From contig NW_020194519.1 in the NCBI RefSeq assembly GCF_002865645.1, positions 64,573 to 128,572 of the forward strand: 64,000 bases of DNA. The letters are read 5' to 3'. How positions within the stretch are numbered: position 1 is the stretch's first letter; each line of letters starts with the position of its first letter. Below the pieces are notes generated by a model that saw only the letters and a program-made list of their open reading frames with translations, was not told the origin of the DNA and searched no databases. A program made the translations under genes and the position numbers. This stretch comes from Hyaloscypha bicolor E. Taxonomy: Eukaryota; Ascomycota; Leotiomycetes; Helotiales; Hyaloscyphaceae. Below are positions 1 through 12,600 of this stretch, piece after piece.

Positions 1-40
1 AGAGAAATTATATTAAAATATAGGGGCTAAGGTTAGGCTT

Positions 41-188
41 ATCCCTTCGTCCGGTGAGACATGTCCAGCGCTAGCAAGGGGGGTGTGGCTGCACGCAAGC
101 CTCATCTCGTTTTATTACGCTTCAAGAGGCTTGCGTGCAGCCACACCCCCCTTGCTAGCGCTGGACATGTCTCACCGGACGAAGGGAT
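41..188. mobile_element. Hairpin MITE with perfect 63-base inverted repeats
   Basis: Bases 41-103 and 126-188 are exact reverse complements, separated by a 22-base loop. The arms begin ATCCCTTCGTCCGGTGAGAC. Weaker complementarity continues outward (TATAGGG near 20-27 against CCCTATA near 199-205), so the true ends may lie about 20 bases further out. There is no coding capacity, so this is a non-autonomous foldback element. A diverged sibling with the same arm sequence lies at 52777-52915. I could not define a target-site duplication. Confidence 0.85.
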
Positions 189-207
189 AGCACCAAGTCC
201 CTATATT

Positions 208-2114
208 TATAGTCCTTAATATAAGCCTGAGCTGCGATCTAAAGACGGAAGAGAAACAGAAGCAACACAAGCAATCGAAGTTGGGGCGACTCAGGGGGTG
301 GCTCAGCGGATGAGCGCTAAATTTTATTAGCATGCGTTGTTGAGATCCTGTATCATCTTACCTGAGGCTTTTTCCTTCTATTCTTTCTCCCAGCCTCTAT
401 TTTCATCCTCACCGCTAAGTCTTCAATTATATTTCGTCTCGGTGGTCCTCCCAACCCATTGGTTTCGCGCCAACTGTGCGGACTCTGCATTTTCCTGGAT
501 ATCAATCGTAACAGTTCATCAACCGATACTGCTGCGAATGTGTCAAGGTTGAGAGATATCGTCTTATTTCGACGCTACGCGTGCCAAATTTCGTCCAGGT
601 TTCGCCAATTCAGACTTCCGGTGCCTAATCGAGTGATTAGCATTCAGTTACAAAATATCTACGGAGAGGGGTGCCGCCCAAAGTAACGTTTGCATGATGA
701 AGTTCGTGGACCCTTCGAATGCTGAATCATTATTGGAGAGTACCATTACTGTTCAGCAAGCAAACTCAATATCCACTAATTCCACAATTGCGAGAAGTCT
801 TTTTTCGCGGCCACTGCGAGTGTAGTTTCGGTACCGTTTTAACTAGACGTTATTCCTAACTGTCCCAAAGACTCTTTGTATATTTATGATCGAATGCAGC
901 TGATGTTCTGTGGGAATGCTAGCCACTCCAGCTCAGGAATCTCTTCAGGGGTGACACTGACATGCGGGGAGGCTGGCTGGACATTTCTTGTAGTAATGCG
1001 TTAAGCGGCAGTGGAAGTAAGGATCCGAATACTCTCATATGGCCATCCTCAGCCGTCCCCTTCACTGCCTTAAAAGGAAACGTGTACATGATCACAGTAC
1101 ATGTTCTATATATAATCCAGCACTAGTTGTGGTATATGAAAATGATTTTCTCTTCGGTACCAGAAGAAATAACAGCTCATTCAGATTCCCTTCCATCTCT
1201 ACGTATCCACGTCAGCAGAAGTTAGTCCGACGCTTGCCAAAGGTCACATCATTGGATTTTTATGTAAACTAAACGGGCCAGGCTAATCAGGTGGTCTCCA
1301 CCCTATCATTGAGTCCAATGTACCTTTAGTACCTAGTTCTAGGTCAGGGATTGCCGTTCTTGTTTCGCTCCATGCTGTTGGTAAAGCGAAAGGGCTCGCT
1401 TCCGTAAAGTCGTGGATCGGCTGATGGACGGATATGAGGCAATTGTTTTGAGAATTGTTAAGACGTCATCGACGCACGTCGACTCCTTCGGGGGTTCTCT
1501 CGATTGCCAAGACTCCTAGCAGAAGGTGCTCACAAGAATCTCATTTTGAGGGGCTGATATTTTGTGGACGAATGCCAAATTTCAAGGGACAAACAGGGGG
1601 CTGAGCTAGGCTATCGTTGAGCTTGGCATTGAGACGCTCATCCTTTCGAGACCATTCCACCTTTGTAGTTCTGAAATATTCTGGAAAATGTGTGATCGCT
1701 GTCTACCTTAACCTCCACTTAGTTCGATGAGAGCGGGGCAAACCATCGCCATAAGCAATACGAGATATTGTGCACCTTACTGCAAGCAACCGACAAGCAG
1801 ATGCTTCTAATTCCTCTGTCAATCGAAGTACGAGACGAAGGAACGTTGCTTCACATCGTCAACTTTATTCAATCAATTTTTTTTAGTGGGTCGATCTTCG
1901 CCGCTTTTCCCTCAGTGACGATGTTCGCTAGTTGTGCTGTACCCAGTCTCCAGTGGCATGACGCACATCTTGTGGCACTTCTATTACTTGGCAGCCGTCA
2001 TACCGTCCACGGTGTTTCTAATGTCCGAAACCCTACTCTTATTCCTGTATTTCATCCCCTGTTGGTCCCTGTCCGAGATCGAACCACACTCAAAAGTCCG
2101 CTTACTCTCACACA
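208..2114. other. Intergenic, no gene recognised
   Basis: Only short open frames without recognisable motifs occur here, on both strands, and none shows a convincing exon-intron chain. Base composition is ordinary, with no sign of heavy RIP. It may hold untranslated sequence or further eroded gene remains that I cannot identify. Confidence 0.5.
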
Positions 2115-3132
2115 ATGAAAATAGTCCTAATATTTACGTGTCTCATTTGCTCTGGGAGCGCATTCGTATCTCGCCGGGCCCCTTGTTGCTTCATCTCGGG
2201 GCTTCTGTTGCAGTTGCCAGCACCGTAGGGCCACTTGAGTAGGGACAGAATCGTGTCAACCTTCCTTTGTCTGCCGCTCAATACTGCATCGCAGACGGCG
2301 CCATTGCAGACGCCCACGGACGTGGATGGATTCTGACCCGTAAGTATTCTGCTCCCAACCAGTATCAACACTTACTCATATCCTCTAGCACAAGTGAATT
2401 GGTTCCAGTGTGATAGTGGAGCGCCTCCCAACTCTGGCTTTAGCATTGGCTGTGATGGCAGCCTGGGAATGCTAGACTGGGGATAACGTAACTTGAGGAA
2501 TCTCTTCTCCTGTACTTTCCGCTGAGAATGTCTAAGGTGAGGAGAATATTTACCCCACTCCTGGAGGAACAAATTGCGGCAAAATCGCTCTGAAAGCCGA
2601 TTAATGCTTCTCTCGCTGCTCTCTCCGCCACCGCCTCTACCTCCCGGATGCCCCACCGACCTCAACAGGCCTTAAGAATACTCCCACTTGATTATTTCAA
2701 TCGACTCCAGTAATTCGTAAAGCATATCGGGGACTCGGTATTTTGGCGAGGTGTCAACAACGAACTCCAGCATCGTCAACCTTGACATCCCGGATTCAGA
2801 TTTAGGAAAGATATGCTCTCTCCTCTTCCTCTTTCCATTTCAAACACACTTAATAATATCTGCATTCACAGTCGGTGGGAATGGAGGTATCGGCTTTTCA
2901 TTGTTGAATGGTGTCGCCACGAGTGCGACATCATACTCGAATTCTCCACCGGTTCAGCACGATTTTGGAGTGGCCAAGGCTACCCCGGGAAATCCCTACA
3001 GCATAGCAACATTCCCCTGACCTGGGGGGAAACTGCATTGAACTTTGAATTGAAGACTGTTGGTGATACGAGTTTGAGGTACTTCCAGGATGTAACCGCG
3101 CTCCTCTTGGCGTGTACATCGGGAAATGCTAG
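2115..3132 (+). pseudogene. Broken gene for a But2-type secreted fungal protein
   Basis: An ATG at 2115 opens a signal-peptide-like start (MKIVLIFTCLICSGSAF) followed by a CCF motif, as in secreted fungal proteins that end in a But2 C-terminal domain. The family motifs are all present but spread over three frames. GQNRVNLPLSAAQYCI at about 2243-2290 follows an in-frame TAG. A GT-AG intron lies near 2340-2390, then FQCDSGAPPNSGFSIG, then ENIYPTPGGTNC near 2540-2575. The But2 domain starts with TTNSSIVNLDIPDSDLGK near 2755, runs through SLRYFQDVT and ends PLGVYIGKC-stop at 3132. At least three frameshifts and one or more stops make it a pseudogene. The motif order is seen in the sequence; the family assignment is from general knowledge. 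The function of intact members is not settled. Confidence 0.75.
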
Positions 3133-3505
3133 ATGGAGGATGAAAACGAGTTGTGAAGCCGCGGTGAAGACCGAGGTTCTCAAGAGCATATCTCAGTAAC
3201 TTTTGAATTTGTTGCATTCAATTCCCAGAAGTAATTACCGGTTGCTTTCCATTAGTAAAAGCAACATTTTGTCCAGGTCGCTATAGCACTCGACCCGTGC
3301 CTCTTGTTGCTGCAGTCCAGATAACGCACTCCGGGTCTCACATCTCAATCCAAATTTCCGAAGCCTTACGTTCACATGATGTCAAAATGTGGTCTCAATA
3401 TGGTGTCAATGCGCCGGGCCACGAAATTTTCTATTCAAATATGTACACTGAATGCACACTTCATCTCATCAGCCTCTATTTCTTTTAATTCCCGAGCTGC
3501 ATAGT

Positions 3506-4567
3506 CTACTGGTATACTTGAACCGAGTTGATCAGCCAGTAAGCGTTCGTAAATGCGCCGGGGTTGTTTGCAACATATTGAGTACAAGTAGGTGCCAAAG
3601 AAGCACAAGACCCGCTGCCCCAGACTGAACCAGCCCAGTCCCCGCAGAAGGTTGTGTCAAAAACTAAGTTCTGACTTGAGAAGAATGTGTTGAAGTTACA
3701 ACCACCCCCAGTGAAAGTTACCAACGGTGTGCCCCAACCATTCGTGTTTGGTTGCCTTGCCAAAATGTCTCCCGGCACTTGTCCTCTTTGCCAAAACCAC
3801 ACATATATTCCCGTTGATGCCCATTGCATTGCATAAGTGCCTCCTCCAACACTATTGAAACCAGCCCCAAAATTGTTTGGGTTGGAGGTTCCCGTGGTGC
3901 ATCCCGTACCGGCATTACCAGCGTTGCAGTCGTTGGTGATAGTATAGGTGCCCGACTGTGAGTTAGAGTTGCTGACAACACATCCCGGGTTCGTGTGTAG
4001 AGTAACCGAGTCCGCGTATTGGTTATTGACCCCTTCTATGATATCGATCTCCCCCCCGGCGGGCCAATTGGCGCCAAACATCCAAAAGGCCGGCCAGACG
4101 CCGCATCCAGTTGGCATGTGTTCGATATCTGCAATGACAAGCCCTTCTCCTGCAATTTATGAGTCAACGACCATTTCATGGGAAGAGATGGGGAGGTTTC
4201 ACCGAAAGCTTGGTTGCTCGTCAGTCTCACAGAATTTCGACCTCCGACGGGTTGATAAGTCGTTGTGTCTACGCCGAGGTACACTTGATTGTTTGTAATG
4301 TGGGCGAGGTTGGAGCCTTGCGCAGCACTCTGCGAAACGTAGTTGACATATCCGTGAGTCGGATCACCCCCTGCGAAGAAATTAAACTCGTTAAAGAAAT
4401 TAGTGGAATCGAACTATTAAGATTAGACCGTTGTCAAAAGTAGTTCACGCACACTTCAGCATTTTCGAAAGATAAAATCATTGATGCAGGAAGCGTTGGA
4501 ACAATGAGAGCCAACTCACAGTATGAGCGAGGGTGTATCCAGACGGACTTGAAGGTGCAACACCCAT
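3506..4567 (-). CDS. GH16 endo-1,3(4)-beta-glucanase (laminarinase-like)
   Basis: Three exons are supported: 4520-4567, 4203-4413 and 3506-4149, with introns of 106 and 53 bases. The chain reads FFAGGDPTHGYVNYV, then AFGEGLVIADIEHMP across the second intron, then the catalytic motif GGEIDIIEG. The two glutamates and the aspartate of the GH16 ExDxxE signature are present, so the hydrolase is probably active on beta-1,3/1,4-glucans in cell walls. The family is normally secreted, but the only in-frame ATG (4567) gives MGVAPSSPSGYTLAHT and no signal peptide. Just upstream, the same frame encodes a hydrophobic stretch (LIFLVVLQPSYA) with no Met before a stop. The true 5' end may use another exon, or the start may be lost. 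The domain is certain; the N terminus is not. Confidence 0.85.
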
Positions 4568-7362
4568 TTTGAAGTAAGGAGCGTAAGATGGTTGAAGAAC
4601 CACAAGAAAGATCAAACGAGGTTATAAAGAAAGACTACCCGGCGCGGCGACTGTTGCGAATGTTCTGCTCGAAGATTTATTATGCGGAGGAACTTCCCAG
4701 CTATAAAATATGTCTGGATTCATTGCACTAGCAGGTGCAAGGTTTTACGTACCTGCATATTCTCCAATCTGCACTCGGACGCTTTCTCATAAGTTGGAAA
4801 GAGACTTGGTTGGTTATTCCTCTCTCCCCGGAAATTTTGGTCTTTGCTTTTGGTACCAGCTATTCGACTGGCGGGTTTTCATGTGGGGCGGGAACTGTCA
4901 AATTTATTTCCGTTAATCATGCAGTTACGGATACCAAGGAAGCTGTGGTGCTTAGCTTTGAGGTTGCATTCAATTCAAAGCATTGCAAAACAGAAGGAAC
5001 CGGGGTCGCGGTTCGAGAGCTCCATGATATCTGATTGGAGGTCCATATTCATCAAGCCTACGGTTGGCTCGACGGTTCCCGGGTGAGACCTGCATCTCAG
5101 CCCTTCTGTGATAGATGAATTCCCGATGGTTGGAGCTCGGAAAGCACACAGAAGCTCAGGCTGCCCCTTCATCATGCCGAGGCCGAATCCAACATGGTGT
5201 CTTTGTTGTCTTGGATGTTGATTGGTTGGCCCTTAAATCAGCAACGGGGCCAGGGTGTTTCAGATTCTCGGCTATGTACCGAAAGAGGATGGGGGGGAAC
5301 AGGTTCTAGACTGATCTCGATGCCCATTTGAGCGAATCGTCTTCTTTAGTAGATTCTGTGTTGGTTGCGGCTGGAGGTCTTAGCGAAGCCGGTTTAGCCA
5401 AGGTTGAAAAGGGGTGATTGGTTGTGGTCCCTTCTAGAGATAATTAAGCGAGATTCAGGGGTCGAAGAGAGAACCCACCTTGTGACTTTGCTGTTTCTTC
5501 GAACTTGACGAGAATTGATGGAAATGGGTGTAGGAGATATGAAAGCAGGGTTAAGGATTGGAATAGATATTTGACGGAGTCCAGAATGAGGCTCTTTGAA
5601 TTACTTGTTGTTCGCTGAGAGAAGTGAGATCTGGATGTGGGATTAGGCCTGCTCATGCTGGACAAGAAAAGCGGCACCCAACTCTGAATGTCCCAAGGAG
5701 AACCCGGAAATTTATCTTGGGAAGAGATTTCAATGTTCCAGAGTGGTGAGAACATTCGAGGGGAACTAGAGGGAATATTAGATGTCGAAACGTTGAAATA
5801 TTTATAACTTGACTTCCAGACATTGAGAGTGCGAGACGGGGTTGTCAAATCTCACGGCCCACAGAGCTTCGAGCTCCCAACTCAGAATTCCCCACAGCCA
5901 GTGCCCCGAGGGCTTGAGAAGAAAGGATGTGGGTAGAGACGACGTGTGAGAGGTGTGCAGAGAAGTTATCCGCCCTCAATATGAAATAATAGACTGGAGA
6001 CAGTCGAAACCAAGGCATTCGCGGTGTGGAAGAAGACTAGGATGTGTATTTGATTATATGGAATGGGAAAGTTGAAGAAGGAAGAAATTTTAGGGGTGGT
6101 TGTGCAAGGTAAATAGAGGCACTAGCACGGGCACACATTGCAGAGCGCCCAAAAAACACTCCTAGTATTCCATTTCTGACGACTAAACTACTGTGCTACT
6201 CCGGAAATTTTTTGAGAAGCCAGCATGGTTCGAATTTTTCCTATTGATTTTCAAGTTAGTTGTTACCTTAGTTTGTCTTCGCACTCTGCTGCTACGCCCG
6301 CCAAGCTAGAACTAAGCAGCACTCAGGGCCGAAATTCCACCCTGCCTAGCTGTAACTGGGAAGGCCTGGCCCCAAATCCTCCAAATCCACCTGCAGAGTA
6401 TCTAGAATATTCAAACAGTCAGAAGTGAATCCCCAGAAAAGAAAAGAAAATTCAGCAGCGGCTCCAGGAGACAGCAGTGGTTATGGGCCTTTATCCTCTT
6501 CTCCTTCCGCCCAGTTTCGGGGCTTACTGTTCTTCACAAGCGACAGGCATTGTAGAGAATTTCGTTATGCGGGCGGTAGCTTCTGGGTCCTGTCGACTGT
6601 TCGGAGGTCGGTCAGGACACTGAAAGCTCATTCCAGAATGATAGCGATCTCAGCAGACTCGGCCTCTACATTCGAATACTAAGGTGAGAGGGTCACTATG
6701 CGTTTTTAGTTGCGAAAGTTGACTGTCCTGGATGTTTTCATGACGAGGGAATTAGATTGAATTAGAGACATCGCGAAGCATCGGGTGGGAAGGCGGCGAT
6801 GCTGGCGCGGTGAGCATGGCTGATAAGGCAAACCGGTCTGAAACGCTTGCGTGGTTGCGAAGTCAGCATATCTCCATTTGGAATTCAATCCGCCTTGTAC
6901 GGGAGTTTGATCGCGCGAAGGTGAGGCGAGGATGTGGAAGTGGAAGAGAATACTCAAGGAAGAAGCGGAAATCCGAATCTAGTACGCGGGTGGTGGCGCT
7001 GAAGAATCTGCACTGCACCCACTACAGGCCAGAGTCTAGAGAGTCGAAAAAGAGAAGTGGATGAATGCGAAGCTCAACAAATCGAAGAGTCAGGTGCTGC
7101 AATATCCACACGCGAGGGACTAGATGATGCCACCACAAGGACAGAAAACAGATTCAAGTATCGATTCAAATTGAATTTTCAAAGAACAAATACGCCTCGT
7201 GCCATAGTATACCCCCATTCTTATGCACCGAATACACGCATATAAAGCATTTTGATTTCACACCACCGAATGCTCCAGCTATGCTTTCCAACTCCAACCT
7301 CCGAACGCCATAACTCCCAGTGTGACAAACAACCCCCTGTTGGTTTTCCCGAATGTTTTCAT
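4568..7362. other. Intergenic, no gene recognised
   Basis: This 2.8-kb stretch has open frames of up to about 134 codons (5444-5848, minus) that are serine-rich and lack recognisable motifs. There is no clear transposon end or repeat. It separates the GH16 gene from the GLE1 3' end and probably holds untranslated and promoter sequence plus unrecognised material. Confidence 0.45.
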
Positions 7363-9182
7363 TCAGCTGACTGCAAGTAGAAGACCGGTATCTCGCTGCA
7401 ATTTAGCGGCCAAAACCTGCAACGAACTCGCTGCCACGTTGCCAGCGGCTGCTTTCCTTGGAAATACTTGCAAGGCATCATGCAACGCCCGAACTCCCAT
7501 GTCGCCAAAGCATTTGAAGAAGAGGGCTGTGTAATTGTCGATCATGGCCTTCAATACAACGAATTGGGTGGAAGATGTTTCCCCCGAAGGTGTGTTGGTG
7601 ATGAATGCCAAGGATTTCCAATACTTGATCGGAGGCCATGGATTGTCCAGTTGTGTTCTTGAAAAGTCACGAAGACAGATCGAAGCCCATCCAGCGCCAA
7701 GACCAGTCATGCGATCATTGTGTTCTTGCTCCGAAATCCAATTGCCATTTACATCTTTCTTCCATCCCAGTCTTTCTCTACCTTCTTCAGTCTTCTCGTT
7801 TCCGCGGAACCCGAACAGAACTGGGCAAGTGATCCTGAATTTTGCAATCATGATCTCGATCAATGATTTTCCACGCCAGCAGTACTTGGACTGCGCGAAG
7901 ATTGAGATGATGAGCGTACCAACCGGGTCGGCGGCTTTTGGGTTCGCACCTGCCTCAGTGCAGAATTGAGAGATAGCAGCCTTGGCCAAAATGTTGAGGA
8001 GGTAGATGGTAAGCAAAGGCATTTTGTCCCCGTTGTTTGGCGTGTCCTCTTTCTTCGACGGAGGAGGTGTGCTTGTCATAACCAGTGCGGGGTTGAAGAG
8101 TAGAGCTCTTTCGAATCGCGGGGGAATGGGCATGGCCAGGGATGCATCGAGCTGTGCGCAAATATTTTGCATCTGAACCAGGAGTCAGGCGGGTATTCTA
8201 GGGCACGGGGGAGATATAGACCACTTACTTGGACCTTGTTAACACCTCTACCTTCTGTGAGTTGACCAACTGACATGATTATGGCTCGACGCATCGCACC
8301 TGCCTCGTTCTTGAACTGACGATTAAGTTCACCAAATTGCCGGATTGCGTCTCGGAGGTCCTTCAAATTCTTGTGAATGTCAGCATAGCGATCAACTGAT
8401 TGATGCATGATTTTTTGCTCTTCGAGGTGTTGCGAGGCCGGTCGGGCGGTCCAGGGGGCTTGACGTGCTTGGGAAGCATTGGACGGCGCCTGAGGGCGTT
8501 GTGCAGTCGTTGAAGGTGCTTGCGTAGGTTGTTGCGCTTGCTTCGGCTGTTGTGCAGAGACTTGCAATTGTGCTTGCATGGGGTGCGAGGCTGTAGCTGG
8601 TGTGGTCTGCTGGGATGTGGGTTGCTTCAAGTTCGCCTGGGAGGTGTTTGGTGGGGGCTGCGTCTGGCTTGACTGGAAGACATTGGGGGCAGATGCTTGC
8701 TTTGGTGCCTGTGTGAGTTGATTGACTGGCTGATTGGCAGGAGCTGAGGTGAACTCTGGCTGCTTCGGTTGCTGAACTGGTTGCTGAATTGGTTGAGGGG
8801 GAGTGGGAACTCTTGGTGGCGGTTTGGGGATCAACTTGGCTTTATTCTCTTCTTCTCGAATTCGCAGCTCTTCCATTGCCCGCTCGGTCTCGAGCCTGAC
8901 ACGTTCCTCCGTTTGAATCCTCTTTTGTCGGAGCTTTTCGGTTTCCTCACGAAGCTTCGAAATCTCGAGGACTTCCAATGCTTTCTCTCTGATGGCGGTG
9001 TGGTGAGCGTGAGCTGCTGCTAAAGCCGCCTTGTGTGTCTCTTCGCTGTTGCGCTCCTCCCAGCGTTTTACGTAGTCGTCCATGTTGCCGTCGTCTGTAG
9101 TGTCATCGGTAGCCAGGTCGTCGTTGTTGGAACTTGGAGAGGATGTGCCTCCGGGAAAAGATTGTTGAGACATCTTGACCAC
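7363..9182 (-). CDS. GLE1: Nucleoporin GLE1, mRNA export factor
   Basis: Two exons, 8229-9182 and 7363-8172, are joined by a 56-base GT-AG intron (8173-8228, GTAAGT donor, phase 0) and encode about 587 residues. In characterised fungi Gle1 sits on the cytoplasmic face of the nuclear pore and, with inositol hexakisphosphate, activates the DEAD-box ATPase Dbp5 to remodel exported mRNPs. The N-terminal part has an acidic start, a long charged coiled coil (roughly residues 40-115) and a P/Q/A-rich linker. The C-terminal part is the conserved Gle1 domain with GFRG, GWKKD and RMTGLGAGWASICLRDFS. Start choice lies between MVKM at 9182 and the internal Met three codons later. It is divergently arranged with SSD1 over a 492-base spacer. 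Confidence 0.92.
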
Positions 9183-9674
9183 GGTGCATGGAGAGGTATA
9201 CGGGAATCCGAATCGTTCGTATTGTCAAGGCATTGTGGTTATTGATGTTGGGTGCGGATAGCGGCAATGGCAGCACAGCACAATAGCTCACAATAGGACG
9301 GGAAACAATGGAGGTCGAACGCGATTCGCGGGTGGGGCAGAAATCTCGGGCGGTGAAGCCAATTTAATCACGTGCAATGCTAGTGCAGTTGCTGGGGAAC
9401 ATCCCGACCAAACCTTGCTTCTTCGGGTAAGCGCAGCAAGAGTGCTCTCCAACGCAACGCAAGTCCAAACCAAACTGTTCCCATCAACACCACAGACTCA
9501 GACTCTCTCCATCTCCCTCCTTCCACCCACATCCTCGAATCCTCGAGAATCGCTCCTTCCAGCTTCTCCTGCCTCTTCGTATCCCCTCCTTTGCCCTCAT
9601 TTGATTCCCCCATCCACAATCATTTGGATTGCACACCAAAACACTTTCAATCGCACTCGACGTGCACGTCCGTC
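9183..9674. promoter_or_regulatory. Shared divergent promoter of GLE1 and SSD1
   Basis: The 492 bases between the two start codons must carry both promoters. The SSD1-proximal part (about 9470-9600) is strongly C/T-rich on the plus strand, as is common in leaders of filamentous ascomycete genes. No clear TATA box was seen. This call rests on gene arrangement. Confidence 0.55.
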
Positions 9675-12600
9675 ATGGACCACCAGCAGAATCCACCGCC
9701 GCAAGGCGGCGTTCCAGGCCCAACTGGCAGAAGACTGCACATTGCCCATCGTAGGAGTCCATCCGAGCTGACGCCGCTCATGAGCATGTTCTCGTCACCT
9801 GGAAGTGAGTTGTTTGTTTTCTCCGCCGCTATCAAGCTTCGCCTGTCGTCATCGAAACTGCAGCTCCGTCGGCATCGAAACATTACTGACAAGCATCTCT
9901 ATAGTGGAACAACTTGCGATTCAGCAACAAATCGAACTACTCCAGCAACAGCAGCAGCAGATTCAAGCTACACATCAGCAGTATGTCAACATGGGCATGA
10001 TCCCTCCGACCCAACACCTCGCACCTGGTGGCGGCTACCCCATACAGCCACAGATGCAACAAAACACCTTTCAGTTCCCCAATCAGATGCAACAACAACA
10101 GCAGCAGCAGCAACAGATGAATGCCCCGATGGGTGCTCCTACACAACCGTTATCACATCGCCGTAATCAATCGGCACTTCCCAACATGGGCATGGGTCCA
10201 CCACCAGCTCCATCTTCTGGAGCTTCTGGCTCCAACTTCGGCGAATTTGGAGGACACAATCGAGAGAACATTTCTGGGCGAGGTGGTCGTGGAGGCGGAC
10301 CTCCCGGCGGTGGACATCAACGTCGTCACTCTCTTGCCTTGCCCGAGGCCAAAAAGGCTGCAGAAATCGCTCAGCAGAAACGCACAACCTCTGGATTCCA
10401 ATTCCCAATCCCCGGAGCTGCTGGAGCCACGCCTGCAGAAAATACCGATAGTCCAACTGCGGAAGACAAGAATGGACAAGGCCAAGCTCAAGGCACTGGA
10501 AATCATATCTCAACGGGCTCTAGCCTACGTGGCAGAGGCAGCGGACATGGTCGGAGTCAAAGCTTGGCTGTCGGCGCCAATGGAAGAGGTGGCTCGGCTA
10601 TGCGTGGTGGTGGCTCCTTCCAATTTCCTATGCAAGCTGGCCCAGAAGCTGCAACCGGTGGACAGGGCAATGATTTGTCGAGACGAGGTGGCTCTACTGG
10701 ACACAACAGAAACTCTTCCCGCAACTTTGAAGGCAATTGGAGAAACCAACCTGCCCAAGGCCAGCCCCAACAAGATCAACAGGGCACAATGGGTAACTTT
10801 CAGAGCCAGCAAAGTGGATTCCAACCTGGACATCGCAATCGCGGTTCAATGAACCAGTCCATCAATAATATTGGAAACTTCCAATACGGAGGCCAACCTC
10901 AACTTGTCCAATTGCCCCAGGGACAGATGGCACTCGTCCAAAATCCCATGTATCCTGGTCAGCAATTGAATCCTCTGCAGATGAATCAGCTCCAGGCTCT
11001 GCAAGCTGCTCAGATGAATGGACATGTTGGTCTTCAAGGAAGCCAGCATGCTCCACAACTTTCCGCTCAACAACAGCAGCAGCAGCGCAAGACACTCTTT
11101 ACCCCCTACCTTCCTCAAGCCACTTTGCCCGCTCTCCTTGGTGACGGTCAGCTCGTCTCCGGTATTCTTCGAGTCAACAAGAAGAACCGAAGTGATGCTT
11201 ATGTTTCAACTCAAGATGGCCTTCTCGATGCCGATATCTTCATCTGCGGAAGCAAGGACCGCAACCGAGCTCTGGAAGGAGATCTCGTTGCCGTAGAATT
11301 GCTCGATGTGGATGAAGTCTGGGGCCAGAAGCGCGAGAAGGAGGAGAAAAAGAAACGAAAAGACATCACGGACACTCGAACTGGCGGATCAAACGCTGGA
11401 AACGCAGACAGAGCTCACCGTGATAACTCTACCAACGGCGATGACCAACCCGGAACTGGTGAGGGCGGCATTCGAAGACGTGGAAGCTTGAGACAGCGCC
11501 CCACCCAAAAGAAGAACGACGATGTTGAAGTCGAAGGACAGAGTCTTCTTCTTGTCGAGGAAGAGGAGGTCAACGACGAACAGAAGCCCCTCTATGCCGG
11601 TCACATTGTCGCCGTCATTGAACGTGTCGCCGGCCAGATGTTCTCTGGTACACTTGGCCTGCTGCGACCAAGCAGCCAGGCCACCAAGGAGAAGCAAGAA
11701 GCCGAGCGTGCTGCCAGAGATGGAAACTCCGGACGCCACCAAGAGCAACGACAGCAAGACAAGCCGAAGATCGTTTGGTTCAAGCCGACCGAGTAAGCGC
11801 GCCCCTTTTCTTCGCTCTTTCCAAACCGCGAGGAAGTCCTCGAGGGAATCACGAGTTGAAGCTCAGCGCCATCTTCGGGCACTTCAGAGCTCTCTGAGCT
11901 CCTCCTAGGCACCACGGGCTCGATTTTTGGATCTATCAGTAACCAACCAACCATTTTTGACCGCATTGCTAACTGTATGTTTCTGTTTTATAGCAAAAGA
12001 GTGCCACTGATCGCCATCCCCACGGAGCAAGCTCCACGTGACTTTGTTGAGAAGCATCAAGAGTACGCTGACCGAATCTTCGTTGCATGCATCAAGAGAT
12101 GGCCAATCACTTCTCTCCACCCCTTCGGCACCCTCGTCGAGCAACTTGGCAAGATGGGCGAGCTCAAGGTTGAGACTGATGCTCTCCTCCGAGATAACAA
12201 CTTTGCTTCCGATGACTTCTCAGATGCTGTTACTCGGAGCGTTGGCCTCGACGAGTGGTCTCTGGAAAAGGAAGACGAGACTGCCATCGCCGCGAGACGA
12301 GACTTCCGTGATGAAAAGACCTTCACGATCGATCCGAATGGCGCCAACGAGCTGGATGACGCCATCCATGTCAAGACTGAGGTTGATGGAAAGATCGAGA
12401 TCGGCATTCACATTGCAGATGTGGCCCACTTCATCAAAGCAAACTCTCTTGTGGACCGCGAAGCTCGTAAGAGAGGCGCAGCAGTCTATTTGATGAACCG
12501 TGAGCACCCCTTTTTTCTCTCCTATGTCTTTTCCTTACTTGTCCCCGGGGCAGTCCCCGAGGGAATCATGACTTGAGGGATCCGCAGTTTCCCCCAACAT

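Noticed and set aside
10121..10852. Long alternative frames over SSD1 exon 2 (plus frame 10121-10852 and several minus frames)
   Set aside because: They overlap the well-supported SSD1 exon and have no family motifs.
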